DNA of 7,384 bases from Deltaproteobacteria bacterium. Lineage in GTDB: Bacteria > Myxococcota_A > UBA796 > UBA2385. The first letter of the stretch is position 1; each line of letters starts with the position of its first letter. Under the pieces are notes generated by a model, which searched no databases, was not told where the DNA came from, and saw nothing but the letters and a program-made list of their open reading frames with translations. The DNA is taken from the NCBI GenBank assembly GCA_016845285.1, contig JAERSX010000049.1, positions 1-7,384 on the forward strand, given 5' to 3'. Positions 5,430 through 7,384 of this stretch are shown here, piece by piece. The translations under genes and the position numbers were made by a program.

Positions 5430-6527
5430 ATGGCCTCAAGCGACCTCGGTACCTACCAGATGCTCTGGGACTGCGAGAACTGCGACACCGAGCGACTGCT
5501 CGGGCTGAACCACCGGCACTGTCCCGCCTGTGGCTCTCCGCAGGACCCGGAGCGGCGCTACTTCCCCACCGAAGACAACAAGGTGGCCGTGGAAGACCAC
5601 GAGCTCACCGGAGCGGATCGCACCTGCCCGGCCTGCGAGAGCCCCAACGCCGCAAAGGCGGGCTTCTGTGGCGGCTGCGGCAGTCCCCTCGACGAGGCGG
5701 ACAGCGTGGCCGTCCGCAAGGAGCAGACGTCGAGCTCGGCCGGCGACTTCGCGGACGACAGCGCGAACGCGGCCGAGACGGAGCACGCAGCAGCCGACGG
5801 GAGCCCCAGCGCCTCAGCACCGTCGCCAGACGCGGGAGACGAGGGTTCGGGTGGCAAGGCTCGCAAGGGGGGCCTCTTCGCCGGGGCCGCCGGCATGTTG
5901 ATCCTGGGCGCCATCATCTTGTGTTGCGCCGTGGGTGGCATCTTCCTCTTCTGGAAGAAGGACGCGAGCTTCACCGTCGAGGGCCACTCCTGGACCCGCA
6001 CCATCGAGGTGGAGAAGCTGGACGAGGTGAGCAAGTCGGCCTGGAAGGACGAGGTTCCGTCCGGGGCCGACAACGTGTCTTGCAAGAAGGCCGAGCGCTC
6101 CACCAAGAAGGAGCCAGACGGCGAAGAATGCGTCACCAAGCGCAAGGACAACGGAGACGGCACCTTCACCGAGCGTGAGGAGTGCACGACCAAGTACAAG
6201 AAGGTGCCGGTCTACGACAAGAAGTGCAGCTACACCGTCGAGGACTGGGTGGTCAGCCGCACCGAGAAGGCCGACGGCAAGGGCCTCAAGCCGGCGCCCA
6301 GCTGGCCCTCGGTAAAGCTCAAGGACAAGGGCCGCCGTCTGGGCTCCGAGCGCGAGGGCGACCGCAAGGAGTCCTACGACGTGCACTTCACCGGGAGCGA
6401 TGGCGCCAGCCACAGCTGCGACTGGTCGGAGTCGAACTGGAAGGCGGCGGCCGAGGGTTCGACCTGGACCGGGCAGGTGGGGGTGATGTCGGGCGCCATC
6501 GACTGCGGGTCACTGAAGCCGGGCTGA
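5430..6527 (+). CDS. Double zinc-ribbon, single-pass membrane protein of unknown function
   Basis: A 365-residue protein in four parts. Residues 1-90 hold two C4 zinc ribbons: C15/C18 with C31/C34, and C66/C69 with C80/C83. Residues about 88-140 are an Ala/Ser/Asp/Glu-rich linker, probably disordered. A membrane helix spans about 149-175 (AGMLILGAIILCCAVGGIF), flanked by Lys/Arg. Residues 178-365 form a Lys-rich domain with six Cys (218, 234, 252, 266, 330, 359), enough for three disulfides if outside the cytoplasm. The outer domain has the pattern WxRTIEVE, YTVEDWVVSRTEKADGKG, PSWPSV and ESYDVHF, which I associate with zinc-ribbon membrane proteins of unknown role in several bacterial phyla. 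The likely topology is ribbons inside, Cys domain outside. It appears to be transcribed alone, with a strong ribosome site, and converges on the next gene. It has no evident link to the catabolic operon. Confidence 0.85.
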   Translation: MASSDLGTYQMLWDCENCDTERLLGLNHRHCPACGSPQDPERRYFPTEDNKVAVEDHELTGADRTCPACESPNAAKAGFCGGCGSPLDEADSVAVRKEQTSSSAGDFADDSANAAETEHAAADGSPSASAPSPDAGDEGSGGKARKGGLFAGAAGMLILGAIILCCAVGGIFLFWKKDASFTVEGHSWTRTIEVEKLDEVSKSAWKDEVPSGADNVSCKKAERSTKKEPDGEECVTKRKDNGDGTFTEREECTTKYKKVPVYDKKCSYTVEDWVVSRTEKADGKGLKPAPSWPSVKLKDKGRRLGSEREGDRKESYDVHFTGSDGASHSCDWSESNWKAAAEGSTWTGQVGVMSGAIDCGSLKPG

Positions 6528-6579
6528 TCGAGGTCGGCGGGCCCGCAGACAGCGCTCACACCGGGCCGGGGCCTCCTCC
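6528..6579. terminator. Convergent intergenic gap with a weak GC-rich hairpin
   Basis: Only 52 bases separate two convergent stops. GGCCCG (6540-6545) can pair with CGGGCC (6562-6567) across a 16-base loop containing AGCGCT, and GCGGGCCCGC (6537-6546) is itself palindromic. No T-tract follows on either strand. A bidirectional terminator is expected here from the layout, but the sequence support is modest. Confidence 0.3.
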
Positions 6580-7272
6580 TCAGATGTCGATCTTCACCGG
6601 AATGCGCAGGTGGAGCATGCCGTAGGCGCGTCCCACGTGGAACATGCGCACGCTGGAGGCACCGCTGACCGTGCCGATGGGGAGGCCGATGCTGCTCTCC
6701 CAACCACCGCCCACCCACACACGCTTCGCGACCTTCCAGTGCACGTCCGGGTTGGCGGCCAGACCGACATGAGCCAGGCTTGCCGTCGGCCCTCCGGCCC
6801 CCTCGGCTCCCAGCAGTGTGATGCGAGGCTGGATGTTGAGCGAGGTGTGGGCCGGCCGGGCGTGGTGGAGCAGCTTGAGCGACAGCGGTGCCCACGAGGC
6901 GCCTCGCACGTTCGGCGAGAGCACAAAGGCGTCGGGGGCACCCATCATCCACCCTTGGCGAACGTGCAGATCGGGGAGGTGACGGAGCAGCGTCTCGCCC
7001 CGGTACCGCTGGGGGATGCTCTTCCGTACCCACTTCTTCTTGAGCTGCTTCCGGGTGACCACGGCATCGACCCGCAGCACCACCCCCGGGTGGAGGGTTC
7101 GCTCGGCGTCGAGATCGCCGAGACCGGTCCACACCGCTGGCCCCACGCCCACGTCGATGAGCACGGGGATCTTGCGCGCCGCAGCAGGCGACGAGAGCAC
7201 GGCCAGGGCCACCAGCAACGAGGCGAGCCGACGAACCGTGGCGAGCGGGCGAGAGGCGAGGGGATGCGTCAT
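6580..7272 (-). CDS. Exported protein of unknown function, possible outer-membrane beta-barrel
   Basis: A 230-residue protein with a clear Sec signal peptide: basic n-region (R8, R14, R15), hydrophobic core LASLLVALAVLSS, and probable cleavage after A32 in SPAAA-RK. There is no lipobox Cys; the mature chain of about 198 residues has no Cys at all. It alternates polar and hydrophobic residues (TSLNIQPRITLLG, ASLAHVGLAANPDVHWKVA, RVWVGGGWESSIGLPIG) and ends in a strand-like YGMLHLRIPVKIDI. This suggests a small beta-barrel or beta-rich periplasmic protein, but the last residue is Ile rather than the usual Phe or Trp. I do not recognise the family. ATG 7272 was chosen because it gives a compact signal peptide. 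A GTG at 7299 in the same frame adds nine residues and lies 7 bases after the upstream gene, so it is possible. The ribosome site is weak for both. Confidence 0.72.
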   Translation of the reverse strand: MTHPLASRPLATVRRLASLLVALAVLSSPAAARKIPVLIDVGVGPAVWTGLGDLDAERTLHPGVVLRVDAVVTRKQLKKKWVRKSIPQRYRGETLLRHLPDLHVRQGWMMGAPDAFVLSPNVRGASWAPLSLKLLHHARPAHTSLNIQPRITLLGAEGAGGPTASLAHVGLAANPDVHWKVAKRVWVGGGWESSIGLPIGTVSGASSVRMFHVGRAYGMLHLRIPVKIDI

Positions 7273-7306
7273 GGTCGCCCATGGACGCAAGACCCCCACC
7301 CTTCAT

Positions 7307-7384
7307 TCAACCGCAGCCCTCCGCATCGCAGCGGATGCTGGTGGTGCCCTCGAAGACGTGGCGGCTGCCCGCCTGGGTGGAGAC
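7307..7384 (-). CDS. C-terminal end of an unidentified gene (5' end outside window)
   Basis: Reading the minus strand from the right edge gives 25 codons and then TGA at 7309-7307. The residues include SRHVFEGTTSIRCDAEGCG at the C-terminus. All but two sense codons end in G or C, as expected for coding sequence here, although the other two minus-strand frames are also open across this short stretch. The gap to the next minus-strand gene is 34 bases (7 if its GTG start is used), so the two are probably co-transcribed. The product cannot be identified from so short a tail; the closing C-x4-C is the only notable detail. Confidence 0.6.
   Translation of the reverse strand, partial: VSTQAGSRHVFEGTTSIRCDAEGCG

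Noticed and set aside
4953..5439. Several open frames of 70-110 codons on both strands of the intergenic region
   Set aside because: They overlap one another, lack good ribosome sites and recognisable motifs, and have codon endings unlike the flanking genes.
1..7384. CRISPR arrays, transposase genes, tRNA or rRNA genes, phage genes
   Set aside because: No regularly spaced repeats, transposase or integrase motifs, or tRNA/rRNA landmarks were found on either strand.

Overview
The window is a high-GC bacterial segment with strong G/C third-position bias. It holds two unrelated halves. Positions 1-4883 are a tight co-directional operon of CoA-thioester enzymes, already running at the left edge. 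Positions 4884-7384 hold a long non-coding gap, a zinc-ribbon membrane protein on the plus strand, and two minus-strand genes (one cut by the right edge). The minus-strand protein has a Sec signal peptide and a beta-strand-rich body, which suggests a Gram-negative envelope. My guess is a Myxococcota/Deltaproteobacteria-type organism, but no marker gene fixes this.

Operon half: the end of an acyl-CoA dehydrogenase subunit (1-402); a full acyl-CoA dehydrogenase closely resembling mycobacterial FadE30 (399-1565); a short-chain dehydrogenase (SDR) resembling IpdF (1579-2343); two single-hotdog MaoC/FAS1-type hydratase subunits (2352-2792 and 2789-3220); an SDR resembling M. tuberculosis Rv3549c (3217-3984); and an SDR resembling Rv3548c (3981-4883). 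Four of the six junctions are 4-base ATGA/GTGA stop-start overlaps. The other two gaps are 13 and 8 bases, so the set is almost certainly one transcript with translational coupling. A GC-rich hairpin at 4918-4944 is the likely end of the transcript.

In mycobacteria, fadE30 lies directly before ipdF, and Rv3549c directly precedes Rv3548c. All belong to the cholesterol-catabolism region; FadE30 and IpdF act on the last two steroid rings (the HIP-CoA pathway). Here the two gene pairs are joined and the MaoC pair sits between them. A reasonable reading is a module for beta-oxidation and ring processing of HIP-CoA or a similar polycyclic acyl-CoA: FadE30 makes the 2,3-enoyl-CoA, the MaoC heteromer hydrates it, and one or more SDRs oxidise hydroxyl groups. 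These homologies come from remembered family sequences, not a search.

Right half: 4884-5429 contains no convincing gene but several inverted repeats, including a perfect 6-2-6 palindrome just upstream of the next gene. The 365-residue product of 5430-6527 has two C4 zinc ribbons, an acidic linker, one membrane helix and a Lys/Cys-rich outer domain. It converges with a minus-strand gene for an exported, possibly outer-membrane, protein (6580-7272). That gene is preceded on its own strand by the last 25 codons of another gene (7307-7384), a stretch easily missed. No RNA gene, insertion sequence, CRISPR array or attachment site was seen.
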